DNA of 64,000 nucleotides from Ruegeria discodermiae (GCF_030758345.1 NZ_JAVAMO010000016.1:1-64000), one strand, 5' to 3'. Positions 45,011 through 54,134 are shown, counted from the first letter of the stretch. Made by a program: numbers and translations. The notes: a model not told the origin generated them from the sequence alone.

Positions 45011-45376
45011 GGATGAGGTGGGTGGCTCCTGCTCCAGCGGCATCGAATGTGCCAAAATGCAGTTATCATCGATTGCTAGGAAAGGAGCCACCCAATGACA
45101 GTAAAGACCGTCGGCCTCGATCTGGCCAAGGATGTTTTTCAAGTTCACGGCATTTCGGAGAACGGTCGCGTTATCTTCAACAAGGCCATCAAGCGCGTGA
45201 AGCTGCTGGCCTTCTTTGAGACGCTTCCGCCCTGTGCCGTCGGAATGGAGGCCTGCGGCTCGTCCCATCACTGGGGTCGCCAGCTGCGCAAATTAGGCCA
45301 CAACGTGAAGCTCATGCCGGTCGGATAGGTCAAACCATATGTGAAGCGCGGCAGGAATGACGCCGCCGCACATCAC
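45011..45376 (+). mobile_element. IS110-family insertion-sequence 5' remnant
   Basis: Left-end non-coding leader (45011-45094) followed by the N-terminal third of an IS110-type transposase. The leader has a perfect 11-base inverted repeat, TGGGTGGCTCC (45019-45029) and GGAGCCACCCA (45084-45094), whose second arm abuts the ATG. IS110-group elements encode their bridge RNA in this left-end region, so the leader may be what is left of it. The right part of the element is absent, replaced by a FAH gene 3' end. Confidence 0.75.
45095..45376 (+). pseudogene. IS110-family transposase, truncated with nonsense codon
   Basis: Opens VKTVGLDLAKDVFQVHGISE, with the first acidic residue of the RuvC-like domain, and continues ALPPCAVGMEACGSSHHWGR-like sequence (here TLPPCAVGMEACGSSHH). 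TAG at 45326-45328 lies inside the conserved LMP..VKPYVKRGRNDAA segment. Sequence ends at about 45376, so the Ser-containing C-terminal domain is missing. Confidence 0.82.
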
Positions 45377-45604
45377 CAATACCCTGATGGTTTTTTCCTG
45401 ATGCTGGGCACGCTCTTTGCGCCCACGCAGGACCGCGATATGCCCGGTGAGGGCTTCACTCACAAGATAGGTGATCTCGTCGAAATATCGAACCCTGCGC
45501 TGGGTACGCTGACCAATACCGTGCGCCTCTCAACCGAATGCCCGCCTTGGGTCTTCGGTACAAGCGCACTGATGAAAAACCTTGCCGCGCGCAATCTGAT
45601 CTAG
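45377..45604 (+). pseudogene. Fumarylacetoacetate hydrolase-family protein, C-terminal fragment
   Basis: About 75 codons reading HQYPDGFFLMLGTLFAPTQD, then GEGFTHKIGDLVEISNPALG and PPWVFGTSALMKNLAARNLI, the C-terminal end of FAH-family enzymes of the type found with sugar-acid catabolism. The first about three quarters, including the metal site, are gone at the junction with the IS110 remnant. Followed 10 bp later by an ALDH pseudogene. Confidence 0.78.
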
Positions 45605-45614
45605 GGAAACTGAC

Positions 45615-47103
45615 ATGAACGGAAACAGCCTTATTGCTGGCGAATGGATGGCAGGTGAAGGCAGCTTTCAATCCTCGCCCGCGACCGGTGATCCCAAAAA
45701 ACTATTCCGCGGGTACGCCTGCGCTTGTCGAGAGAGCCTGCGCGTCGGCAGAGGATGCCTTTTGGTCATACGGGTATTCTACGCGCGAGGAGCGCGCTGT
45801 GTTCCTTGAACGCATAACGGATGAGATCGAAAAGCACGGTGCAGAGATCACTGAAATTGGCTGCTCTGAAACAGGCTTGCCAGCCGGGAGACTGGAAGGT
45901 GAGCGTGGCCGCACCACGGGGCAGCTGCGCCTGTTCGCCCAACATATCCGCGATGGCGCGTACCTGGCCTACCGCCACGACGCAGCCCTGCCGGATCGCC
46001 AGCCATTGCCAAGACCTGATCTTAAGATGGTACAACGTCCGGTGGCCGTCTTCGGCGCATCGAATTTTCCATTGGCCTTTTCGACCGCAGGCGGTGACAC
46101 CGCAGCAGCTCTGGCAGCCGGATGTCCTGTAGTCGTCAAAGGCCATCCGGCGCATCCGGGCTCGGGTGAGATCGTGGCCGAAGCTATCGACGCCGCCAGG
46201 CAGGGCCTTGGTCTGCGCCCGGGGGTGTTCAGCTTTGTGCAGGATGGCGGCGTTGCTGTCGGCGGCGCGCTCGTTCAGAACGCGTTCATCAAAGCGGTTG
46301 GTTTTACAGGCTCCTTGCGCGGTGGCCGAGCGTTGTTCGATCTATGCGCGGCGCGGGACGAACCCATCCCGTTTTTTGGTGAGTTGGGGTCGGTCAACCC
46401 GATGTTCCTGATGCCAGAAGCCCTAAAGTCGCGCGGTACCGAGATTGCGCGGGGGTGGGCAGCGTCCCTGACCATGGGGGCAGGGCAGTTCCGCACGTAT
46501 CCCGGAATCGCCCTTGTTTCGGATGGCCCGGACGCGGAGGCCTTTATCCATGAGGCGACCGCTGCATTGCAGGACACCACCCCTCAAACCATGCTGACAG
46601 ATGGAATTGCGCAGGCGTTCTGTGAGGGTCGTGATCGTGTTGCCTCTGTTTCCGAAGTGACAACCTTGGTCTCTGGAACGGCCGAGAACCGCGATGCGAG
46701 CGCATTTCTTTATAGGGATTCGGCTATCGCATTCGAAGCCGACCCGGTTTTGGCGCATGAGGTCTTTGGACCATTGGGCGTCGTGGTTGTTGCCGAAGAT
46801 GTCGGTGCGTTCGCATCTATCGCACGTGCATTGGAGGGTCAGTTGACCGCAACCGTGCACATGGACATTGAGGACACCGAGCATGCGGCCAAGCTGGTAC
46901 CAATACTGGAACGCAAAGCCGGACGTGTTTTGTTCAATGGGTTCCCGACCGGAGTAGAAGTCGCCGACAGCATGGTGCATGGCGGTCCCTAGACGGCATC
47001 GACAAATTTTGGGGCGACTAGTGTCGGTACGCTCTCTATCCGCCGCTTCCTGCGGCCCGTTTGCTACCAGAACGTGCCTGAAGAGATCAACATTGCCACC
47101 TGA
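45615..47103 (+). pseudogene. Aldehyde dehydrogenase (ketoglutarate-semialdehyde type), frameshifted and stopped
   Basis: The ATG frame reads MNGNSLIAGEWMAGEGSFQS and then ATGDPKKLF before a shift in the A-run at about 45697-45703. The body continues in another frame (SAGTPALVERACASAEDAFW) to TAG 46990-46992, after MVHGGP, where relatives have Tyr. A further 36 codons (TASTNFGATSVGTLSIRRFL) lead to the natural end at 47103. Family marks are VFGASNFPLAFSTAGGDTAA, FTGSLRGGRALFDL and FFGELGSVNP. The catalytic-Cys position appears as MGAGQFRTYPG, that is Arg where relatives have Cys. Such enzymes oxidise 2,5-dioxopentanoate to 2-oxoglutarate; with FAH it indicates a lost pentose-acid pathway. Confidence 0.85.
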
Positions 47104-47378
47104 TGTCCCGCACGTCACAGGCGGTCAGCTCAATCTTGTGAGCGAGATTACCCATTCCCAAAGTGTTGCAGCCGAGACGCTTTTCTCTGCTCTCTCGGTT
47201 AGGCAGGCGAAATAGCCCCTGTCGGTTGCGACAGTTCTATGCGCCAGACGGACCAACTGGCCGCCGTGCACATCCCAATTGAGCCAGAACTTGAGCAAAC
47301 CTTGCCCAATAGAAAAATCGAGCCTTCAGCCTGACTTTTTGACCGAGTTTTTGGGTTCTCTGAGGTGCGCAACCTGGC
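47104..47378. other. Short gap after the ALDH pseudogene
   Basis: No gene is supported. One plus-strand stretch near 47267-47330 (VHIPIEPELEQTLPNRKIE) faintly resembles a tyrosine-recombinase segment, but is too short to call. Confidence 0.25.
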
Positions 47379-48200
47379 CTAGAGGCTCAGAATACTTCGT
47401 GCCTGGGCCGCTGTTGCAACTGGGCGATTGTATTGGTCACAGATCTCTGCAGTCTGCGTTACAAGCGCCGCGTTTGATGGTGCCAGCGTATTTCGATCCA
47501 GTCGCACATTGTCTTCCAAACCCGTTCGCGCATGGCCACCTGACGAAATTGCCCAGTGGTTAAGAACCACCTGCTGCGCACCAATGCCTGCGGCGCACCA
47601 GGGCGCACCCGGAAACAGTCGGTCAACAGTCTTCACGTAGAAATCGAATACGTCCCGATCCGCAGGCATCGCGTTTTTCACACCCATGACAAATTGCACA
47701 TAAGGCGTGTCTTTGATTTGACCTTTCTTGTGCATCTCGGCCGCCTTCAGGATGTGACTAAGATCGAAGGCTTCGATCTCTGGTTTGACGCCATATGTGG
47801 CCATCTCAGCCGCGAGCCAGTCGACAAGATCGGGTGGATTTTCGTAAACGCGCGCAGGAAAGTTGTTCGACCCTACCGACAACGAAGCCATATCCGGCCG
47901 CAACGGCAACATGCCGCCGCGCGTCTTGCCGGCACCGGACCGCCCTCCTGTCGAAAACTGGATGATCATGCCAGGGCAGTGTTTCTCAAGCCCCTCTTTC
48001 AACCTTGCGAACTTTTTCGGATCGCTGGACGGCGTCTCATCATCATTACGCACGTGCGCGTGGCAGATGGATGCCCCCGCCTCGAACGCTTCGTGGGTGC
48101 TTTCGATTTGTTCTTCGACAGCTATTGGCACAGCCGGGTTATCGGCCTTGGTCGGCAAAGACCCGGTTATCGCGACGCAAATGATGCAGGGCTCGCCCAT
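47379..48200 (-). CDS. BKACE family beta-keto acid cleavage enzyme, second copy
   Basis: 273 aa, compact BKACE. N-terminal CIICVAITGSLPTKADNPAV, zinc-binding CHAHVRNDDETPS, IIQFSTGGRSGAGKTRGG, and the Glu-bearing ARTGLEDNVRLDRN. Last gene of the aromatic operon, starting two bases after the dioxygenase stop. The upstream genes would yield beta-ketoadipate, which is a beta-keto acid. Cleavage with acetyl-CoA would give acetoacetate plus succinyl-CoA, replacing the usual CoA-transferase/thiolase step. The family reaction is established; this substrate is an inference from context. Confidence 0.88.
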   Translation of the reverse strand: MGEPCIICVAITGSLPTKADNPAVPIAVEEQIESTHEAFEAGASICHAHVRNDDETPSSDPKKFARLKEGLEKHCPGMIIQFSTGGRSGAGKTRGGMLPLRPDMASLSVGSNNFPARVYENPPDLVDWLAAEMATYGVKPEIEAFDLSHILKAAEMHKKGQIKDTPYVQFVMGVKNAMPADRDVFDFYVKTVDRLFPGAPWCAAGIGAQQVVLNHWAISSGGHARTGLEDNVRLDRNTLAPSNAALVTQTAEICDQYNRPVATAAQARSILSL

Positions 48201-48201
48201 T

Positions 48202-49086
48202 TCACACCTCTTTGGGTGCTAAGACGAAATCGAACTCGACATCCCAATACGGACCGTCGAATCCAACTTGCTCCGAGCTTGCCGGGTCATCGATGCAGTT
48301 GAACTCGGCAATCAGACCTTCTTTGACACCAAAAACGGAATCCGAATGGAGATATTTGTCCTCGGGGTCAAAAATGTGGGTTGTCAGTACATCATACCCA
48401 TCCTTTGACACAATGTAATGCAAATGGGCTGGACGAAACGGGTGGCGCCCCAACCGGTTCAACAGATCTCCGACGGGGCCATCGTCAGGAATGGAATAAT
48501 GTTTGGGCCGGACGGCGCGGAACCAGTATCTCCCGTCTGGTCCCGTTCTAAAGACACCGCGCAAATTGAAATCGGGTTGGATGCCCTTTTGCTGAACGTC
48601 ATAGAACCCTTCGTCGTTTGCCTGCCAGACGTCGATTTTGACGCCTTCCAGCGCGTTGCCATCAACGTCTGTCACGCGCCCCCGCACCACCATATCTTCG
48701 CCCTTTTGATCAAGGCATATGTTGTGCCCCATTGCATATTCAGGGGCATCGCCGACGTGAAATGGGCCCAACACAGTGTTCTCCGAAGCCCCAGAGGGAC
48801 GACGGGAATTTACAGCATCCACCAACATCGACACGCCCAAAACATCGGACAAAAGTATGAATTCTTGCCGCCAGTCGTCGCACATGTGACCAATCTTGGT
48901 CAGGAACATGATGGCTTCGAACCATTCCTGCTGCGTCGGCTCGATTTCCTTAACCGCTTCATGAAGCTTGCGGGTGATCACCTCCATCACCTCTTTAAGC
49001 CGTTCGCTTTCCGCGTTTTTGTTGCGGGCCGCAACCACCTCGGCCGAGTTTTCCTCGGTGAAGTATCCCATCTCATGCGCGTCCAT
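48202..49086 (-). CDS. Intradiol ring-cleavage dioxygenase, hydroxyquinol 1,2-dioxygenase type
   Basis: 294 aa, close to the usual length of hydroxyquinol and catechol 1,2-dioxygenases. Helical N-terminal dimerisation domain (about 20-100) and beta-sandwich catalytic domain. The non-haem Fe(III) ligands are present: Tyr162 (EGFYDVQ), Tyr197 (PKHYSIP), His221 and His223 (RPAHLHYIV). SGASENTVLGPFHVGDAPE and DVWQANDEGFYDVQQ are typical of the hydroxyquinol group. It opens a 1,2,4-trihydroxybenzene ring to maleylacetate. Context supports this: hydroxylase upstream, and a maleylacetate-reductase-type gene at the operon start. Confidence 0.9.
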   Translation of the reverse strand: MDAHEMGYFTEENSAEVVAARNKNAESERLKEVMEVITRKLHEAVKEIEPTQQEWFEAIMFLTKIGHMCDDWRQEFILLSDVLGVSMLVDAVNSRRPSGASENTVLGPFHVGDAPEYAMGHNICLDQKGEDMVVRGRVTDVDGNALEGVKIDVWQANDEGFYDVQQKGIQPDFNLRGVFRTGPDGRYWFRAVRPKHYSIPDDGPVGDLLNRLGRHPFRPAHLHYIVSKDGYDVLTTHIFDPEDKYLHSDSVFGVKEGLIAEFNCIDDPASSEQVGFDGPYWDVEFDFVLAPKEV

Positions 49087-49125
49087 TGTGATCTCCTAAC
49101 CTGAAAAAACCTGATCCGTTTCTGC

Positions 49126-50883
49126 TCATCGTGAAAGCACTGTGGTCAGAGCACGACGCAACTCGGCTTCGGCATCTGCGGCCATGTCAGCTGCGCGCCA
49201 TGCGACGTGTTGATCGGGGCGGACCAGTAAACAGCCGGTATCCGAAATTTCCGACGCCCGTGCCCAGTCTCCTGCGTGATCGACATAGGTCTGGCGCGGG
49301 CCAATGACGTGGCAGCGAATGAGCATACCCAGTTCCCGGGATACGGCCTCGGCCGCCGTGACCCACGCTTCTCCACCTATGCCGGTCAGCACGGTGAACT
49401 CGCCACGACCGCAAAGATCCAGTGTTGAATGCTTGCTGCCCGTGTCGTGATCGAACACCCAGACATGGGGAATGCGCGCGCCAGGCCAGGTGGTCGGCTG
49501 GTAATGCAACTCGGCATCCTGATCAAATCCGGGATTTGGTTGGCCATCTGTTTCGATTGCCCCAGAGTCGTACCGCTGGTTCATTTCGACACCGTGGGCG
49601 TCGAATTCATATTTCTTAAAGGCGATGGCCTCGCGGATGGCCTGTCTTTGCGCTGCAGCTTCCGGCGTTGATCCGGTTCTTGCTTCAAGGTTGCTTTGCA
49701 TGACCTGCGGGTCGACCCCTTCGGCCATGCCAAGCGCCTCGAAGATCGGTCCGAATTCACCAATCGACTGGTTGGCCCGCGTGACGATCTGCTTTGCCAC
49801 CGGCGCGCGTTCTTCGCTGTAGCTGTCCAACAAGCGTTTTCCTGCATGGCCTTTCAATACGGCCGCCAGCTTCCACGCGAGGTTGAAGCTGTCCTGGATC
49901 GACGTGTTCGATCCCAACCCGTTGGACGGCGGATGGCGATGCGCGGCGTCGCCCATGATGAACACGCGATCCTTTTGCATATGGGTCGCGTACATATTGT
50001 TGACGGTCCAGGTGTTGGCGCTGATCAGTTCGATCTCAAGCTCGGGGTCGCCAACAAGCTGGCGCGCAACCTGTGTGGCCATCGCCGCGTCCACCTCTGG
50101 CGCGGGTTGGTTGATGTCATAACCCCAGACGATCAGCCATTCGTTCCACGGGCGGACCATGCGGACCAGACCCATGCCGATGCCACCCACGTTTGCGCCG
50201 GGTTGCATCACCCAGTAGAGAACCGATGGGCGATGCGCGACGTATTTGCTGAGATCGGCCCGGAACAGGATGTTCATCGACCCGCCGACACCCATCTGAC
50301 CTTCAAACGGCAGACCGGCATGTTCGGCGACCAGGGAATTGCCCCCATCTGCACCGACCAGGTATTTCGACCGGATGGTGATTTCTTCACCCGACAATCG
50401 ATCCAGGCAGGTCGTCGTCACGCCGTCTGCGTCCTGTTCATGGCGCAGGTATTCGGTACTCATGCGGGCTTGGGTTCCTCGGCGGCAGGCTGTGCCGAAC
50501 AGGATCGGCTCCATGAATGTCTGCGGCAGGTCGTTCATCATGGTCGGACTGGACAGCAGGTGTTCGGCCTTGGACAGAGGATGGTTGCCCCAGCTTTTCA
50601 TGCGTCCTATTTCCTCACCGGCCAGGCTCTCGCAAAACACGTTCTCACCCATCAGATCCTGATGGGCGGCGTGCATGTAGGCCTCGGCTTCGACCTCGTG
50701 ACCAAGGTCGCGCAGCACTTCCATCGTGCGCTGATTGGTAATATGCGCGCGTGGCGTATTGGCCAGCCAGCGATAGCGGTTGATGACCATATTCTCGACG
50801 CCATAGCTCGACAGCAAAGCCGCCGTTGCAGACCCCGCCGGGCCGGTTCCGATGATCAGGACATCCGTTGTGATGGTGGCCAT
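49126..50883 (-). CDS. FAD-dependent aromatic hydroxylase (TfdB/phenol-hydroxylase type)
   Basis: 585 aa from ATG 50883, preceded by GGGAGAG; the frame extends upstream but overlaps the VOC gene. FAD-binding GTGPAGSATAALL at the N-terminus, NTPRAHITNQRTMEVLRDLG of the dichlorophenol/phenol hydroxylase group, and FAD ribityl-binding motif GDAAHRHPPSNGLGSN. A C-terminal thioredoxin-like domain follows. Single-component flavin monooxygenases of this type ortho-hydroxylate phenols with NAD(P)H. Here it probably makes a trihydroxybenzene for the next enzyme. Confidence 0.92.
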   Translation of the reverse strand: MATITTDVLIIGTGPAGSATAALLSSYGVENMVINRYRWLANTPRAHITNQRTMEVLRDLGHEVEAEAYMHAAHQDLMGENVFCESLAGEEIGRMKSWGNHPLSKAEHLLSSPTMMNDLPQTFMEPILFGTACRRGTQARMSTEYLRHEQDADGVTTTCLDRLSGEEITIRSKYLVGADGGNSLVAEHAGLPFEGQMGVGGSMNILFRADLSKYVAHRPSVLYWVMQPGANVGGIGMGLVRMVRPWNEWLIVWGYDINQPAPEVDAAMATQVARQLVGDPELEIELISANTWTVNNMYATHMQKDRVFIMGDAAHRHPPSNGLGSNTSIQDSFNLAWKLAAVLKGHAGKRLLDSYSEERAPVAKQIVTRANQSIGEFGPIFEALGMAEGVDPQVMQSNLEARTGSTPEAAAQRQAIREAIAFKKYEFDAHGVEMNQRYDSGAIETDGQPNPGFDQDAELHYQPTTWPGARIPHVWVFDHDTGSKHSTLDLCGRGEFTVLTGIGGEAWVTAAEAVSRELGMLIRCHVIGPRQTYVDHAGDWARASEISDTGCLLVRPDQHVAWRAADMAADAEAELRRALTTVLSR

Positions 50884-50911
50884 AAGCTCTCTCCCTTGTT
50901 CTTTTAATTTC

Positions 50912-51493
50912 TCAGGGCCGCGGATCCCAAAGGCGTTCGTCATATTCGGCCTCATAGGCTTTGCCGTCCGGGTAGCTGACCAGTTCAAGCTGCATGCCCC
51001 AGGGGGCGAGGAAATAGACCCAAGTCTCGCCAGCACTTGGTCCGTCGGTCATGGTTGTCGGGTTGCCTAGGACCTCAATTCCCTTGTCCTGCAAATAGCT
51101 GACGGCACCGTCCATATCGGTGGTGTAGAACGCGATGTGATGCCCGCCGATATCCGAATTGCGCGGCAGCTTCGTATCCTGATCCGGCGCGGTGTATTCG
51201 AAGATTTCGAAATTGGCGCCGTAGCCACAGCGTACCAGCTGCATCGTCGGGATCTCGGCCTTGGCGTCCACGTTCAGATGATCCGCCATCCAAGTGCTGT
51301 CACCGCCCGAGAACGGTCCCAACGGGTAGAACACATTGCAACCGATGACGTCCTGAGAGAAGGTGACAGCCTCATCAACGCTCGGGACTGTGAATCCCAC
51401 GTGGTCTGTGCCCGTCATTCCCGGCAGGGAACTGTCAGCAAATGCGTCAGTTCCAAGTGCTGCGGTCGCGACCGTCAACGCGATTGTCTTCAT
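50912..51493 (-). CDS. Exported VOC-superfamily (glyoxalase/dioxygenase fold) protein
   Basis: 193 aa. Residues 1-19 form a Sec signal (KTIALTVATAALGTDAFA). The mature part has two beta-alpha-beta-beta-beta modules: TDHVGFTVPSVDEAVTFSQD, FEIFEYTAPDQDTKLPRN, GGHHIAFYTTDMDGAVSYLQ and WGMQLELVSYPDG. Possible metal ligands are His (TDHVGF), Glu (FEIFEY), His (GHHIAF) and Glu (QLELVS), the usual VOC quartet. A periplasmic location is unusual for an enzyme within an aromatic-degradation operon. It may process or bind the substrate before import by the adjacent transporter. It is four bases after the permease gene. Confidence 0.82.
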   Translation of the reverse strand: MKTIALTVATAALGTDAFADSSLPGMTGTDHVGFTVPSVDEAVTFSQDVIGCNVFYPLGPFSGGDSTWMADHLNVDAKAEIPTMQLVRCGYGANFEIFEYTAPDQDTKLPRNSDIGGHHIAFYTTDMDGAVSYLQDKGIEVLGNPTTMTDGPSAGETWVYFLAPWGMQLELVSYPDGKAYEAEYDERLWDPRP

Positions 51494-51496
51494 AGA

Positions 51497-52564
51497 TCAA
51501 TCCTCCTTGTTCGACTGCGCGCCAATCACCAAACGACGGCGCACGGGGAATATTTGAAGCCCGGTTTTTTCGGTGATCAGCCCCCAGATGCCGCGCGGGG
51601 CGAAGAGCATGATGGCGATCCCGATCAGCCCAAGCACCATGAGGTACCAGGAGCCGTAGTCGGCCAGCAGGCTTTGTAGAATAAAGAAGATCAGCACGCC
51701 CAAGATCGGGCCTTCGATTGTGCCGATACCTCCGATCACGACGATGAAGATCACATACGCGGTCCAGTCGGTGACCGAAAACGCTGCATCTGGTGAAATC
51801 CGCAATTTCTGCAGGTAGATCAGCGCGCCTGTCAGCCCGGTTCCTGCGGCGGCGACCAGATAGACCAGCCATTTCATCCGCACCGCATCGACGCCGACGG
51901 ATTTTGCCGCCTCGACATTGTCGCGCACCGCAGCAAGCGCCAGCCCGCGTTTTGTTCTGAGAAGCCAGTAGATGCCCGCAATCGTTGCGATCACCAGCGC
52001 CAAGGCCAGCCAGTAGGTCAGGATATCGCGCGCTGCAGCTCCGCGGACGTCAAACGTGGCCTGGATCCACTCGGTCACCCACATTTGGCGCGTTGCCGTG
52101 CGCGGCAGAGAGGTTCCGGTACCGCCGCCGAGCACTTTCCATTGCGCCACCAGCAGGCGCATGACCTCGGCGATGACCCATGTGCCAATGGCGAAGTAAG
52201 CACCTTGCAGCCGGAAGGCGAAGAAGGCGGTGGGAATAGCGACAATCAGGGCCGCAACGCCGCCGAGCAGGATCGCAGGGACCGGGTCCATGCCCCACAG
52301 GATTACGCCGCCAAACATGGCGTATGCCCCCATGCCCACGAAGGCTTGCTGTCCGACTGAGACAAGGCCACCATATCCCGCTAGCAGGTTCCAGAACTGC
52401 GCCAATACAAGCATGGTGAAGATGAAGAACAGGTCTTGGATCAACCCTCGGCTGGCAAATGTCGGCAGCAGAATGAACAGAATGATCAGGGCGATGCAGA
52501 CGGCTCCGGCACTGTAGGACGCACGGGTCTGCGTTTGGACGCGGTACATTGCAGTATCTGTCAT
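51497..52564 (-). CDS. LIV-type ABC transporter permease (LivM type)
   Basis: 355 aa from ATG 52564, which overlaps the LivH-type stop by one ATGA. The upstream extension of the frame is spurious. About nine to ten membrane helices; LivM marks WNLLAGYGGLVSVGQQAFVG, GAYFAIGTWVIAEVMRLL and LRISPDAAFSVTDWTAYVIF. It is the intact counterpart of the interrupted permease at 17256-18284. Confidence 0.93.
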   Translation of the reverse strand: MTDTAMYRVQTQTRASYSAGAVCIALIILFILLPTFASRGLIQDLFFIFTMLVLAQFWNLLAGYGGLVSVGQQAFVGMGAYAMFGGVILWGMDPVPAILLGGVAALIVAIPTAFFAFRLQGAYFAIGTWVIAEVMRLLVAQWKVLGGGTGTSLPRTATRQMWVTEWIQATFDVRGAAARDILTYWLALALVIATIAGIYWLLRTKRGLALAAVRDNVEAAKSVGVDAVRMKWLVYLVAAAGTGLTGALIYLQKLRISPDAAFSVTDWTAYVIFIVVIGGIGTIEGPILGVLIFFILQSLLADYGSWYLMVLGLIGIAIMLFAPRGIWGLITEKTGLQIFPVRRRLVIGAQSNKED

Positions 52565-53427
52565 CAGTCCACCGCCCTTGGAAACAGGCCTCTGGGTTTG
52601 ATCAGAAGCACGAGGAGAAAGGCCAGATGACCTGCCAGGATTTGCCATTCGGGGTTGATTGCTGCGCCGACGGTCTGTGCGACACCGATGATGATGCCTC
52701 CGACCAACGTGCCCCACAGACTGCCCAGGCCGCCAATGATCACAGCCTCGAAGGCATAGATCAGGCGCGCCGGACCAATATTTGGGTCAAAGTTCGCCCG
52801 CATTCCGAGATAAATCGCAGCCAGTGTTACCACCAACATCGCAATGGCGGTCGCGGTGGCAAAAATGCGATCGGGGCGGATGCCCATCAAGCCGGCCGTC
52901 ACCGCATCATCCGAGGTCGCGCGGAACGCCCGGCCCAATTCAGTGCGGTAGAAAAGCTGGTTCAGACCGACGATCACAAGGATCGCCGAGGCAAATGTCA
53001 GCAGCGGCAGAACACCGAGATTCAGTCCTCCCATCTGCACTGAAGCCGTAGCGATCTCACCCGCGGGCAAGCGTTGACTATCGGCCGAGAAAACTTCGAG
53101 CAGAGCGTTCTGCAAGACGACCGACAGACCGAAGGTTACCAACAAAGGCGGCAGGATATCAGGCCCTAGGACTCGGTTCAGCACATGCCTCTGCAAGGCC
53201 CAGCCGACGCAAAACATGATCGGTGCCGCAATGATTGCTGCCAGAAACGGAGAGAGCCCAAGCAACGAGACCAGCAGAAGGATCAGATAGGCGGCAAATA
53301 CGATCAGATCGCCATGGGCCAGATTGACCAAACGCATGATCCCGAACACAAGGCTAAGTCCTGCCGCGAACAGCGCATAGAGGCCGCCCAACAGAACGCC
53401 CTGAATGATGGTGTCGATCCAGATCAT
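52564..53427 (-). CDS. LIV-type ABC transporter permease (LivH type)
   Basis: 287 aa, the same length as the permease at 16396. IDTIIQGVLLGGLYALFAAG at the N-terminus, RLVNLAHGDLIVFAAYLILL, and GPARLIYAFEAVIIGGLGSL. About eight membrane helices. It starts four bases inside the preceding LivF-type gene. Forms the inner-membrane channel with the LivM-type subunit. Confidence 0.93.
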   Translation of the reverse strand: MIWIDTIIQGVLLGGLYALFAAGLSLVFGIMRLVNLAHGDLIVFAAYLILLLVSLLGLSPFLAAIIAAPIMFCVGWALQRHVLNRVLGPDILPPLLVTFGLSVVLQNALLEVFSADSQRLPAGEIATASVQMGGLNLGVLPLLTFASAILVIVGLNQLFYRTELGRAFRATSDDAVTAGLMGIRPDRIFATATAIAMLVVTLAAIYLGMRANFDPNIGPARLIYAFEAVIIGGLGSLWGTLVGGIIIGVAQTVGAAINPEWQILAGHLAFLLVLLIKPRGLFPRAVD

Positions 53428-54134
53428 GCTGCGGCCCCTCCGAAATAGGCGTCGTGAATGGCCTCGCGGCTGAGCGTGTCTGCGGTGCCTTCCAGCGTGA
53501 CGCGGCCCTCCATCATGCAGTAGACGCGGTCTGCGACTTTCATGGCTTGACTAATGTCCTGCTCCACCACGATCAGGCTGGCTCCGGCTTCCTGAATGCG
53601 GGGGACGGCATCGTAGATGTCTTTGATGATCACCGGCGCGAGACCGAGGCTGATCTCGTCACAGAGCAGAACACGGGGATTGCTCATCAGAGCGCGACCG
53701 ATTGCAACCATCTGCTGTTGCCCGCCAGACAGGGCTGCGCCCGGATGGTTTCGACGCTCTTTCAGGATCGGGAACAGGTCGTAGATTGTTTGCAAAGACC
53801 AATGCCCCTGCACCTTTCGGCCATAGGTGCCGATCAGCAAGTTTTCTTCGACACTGAGCGACGGAAACAGCCGACGTCCTTCGGGCACCATGGCCACTCC
53901 GCGCGCCATAATCTCGTCCGCGGCAAGGCCTCCGATGGGTTGCCCATCAAAGCGCACCTGGTCGGGCCCGTTGGTCAGAACGCCCGAGATCGAACGCATG
54001 AGAGTCGACTTCCCGGCTCCGTTTGCGCCGATGATGGCAACGGTTTCACCTTCGTCCAGATGGATATCCATACCAAACAGAGCTTGGAAGTCTCCGTAGT
54101 GGGCGGTCAATGAATGGGTCTCTAACAGGCTCAT
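53424..54134 (-). CDS. LIV-type ABC transporter ATP-binding protein (LivF type)
   Basis: 236 aa. Walker A GANGAGKSTL, MVPEGRRLFPSLSVEENLL, signature LSGGQQQMVAIGRALM, and Walker B VLLCDEISLGLAP. Its ATG overlaps the stop of the LivG-type gene by one base, and its end overlaps the LivH-type gene by four bases, so the importer genes are tightly coupled. Confidence 0.94.
   Translation of the reverse strand: MSLLETHSLTAHYGDFQALFGMDIHLDEGETVAIIGANGAGKSTLMRSISGVLTNGPDQVRFDGQPIGGLAADEIMARGVAMVPEGRRLFPSLSVEENLLIGTYGRKVQGHWSLQTIYDLFPILKERRNHPGAALSGGQQQMVAIGRALMSNPRVLLCDEISLGLAPVIIKDIYDAVPRIQEAGASLIVVEQDISQAMKVADRVYCMMEGRVTLEGTADTLSREAIHDAYFGGAAA

Noticed and set aside
47200-47340. Tyrosine recombinase fragment
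   Set aside because: The resemblance covers about 20 residues with no catalytic Arg or Tyr, too little to call.
50884-51036. Upstream extension of the FAD hydroxylase frame to 51036
   Set aside because: It overlaps the VOC gene and lacks family similarity; ATG 50883 has a good ribosome-binding site and begins the FAD motif.
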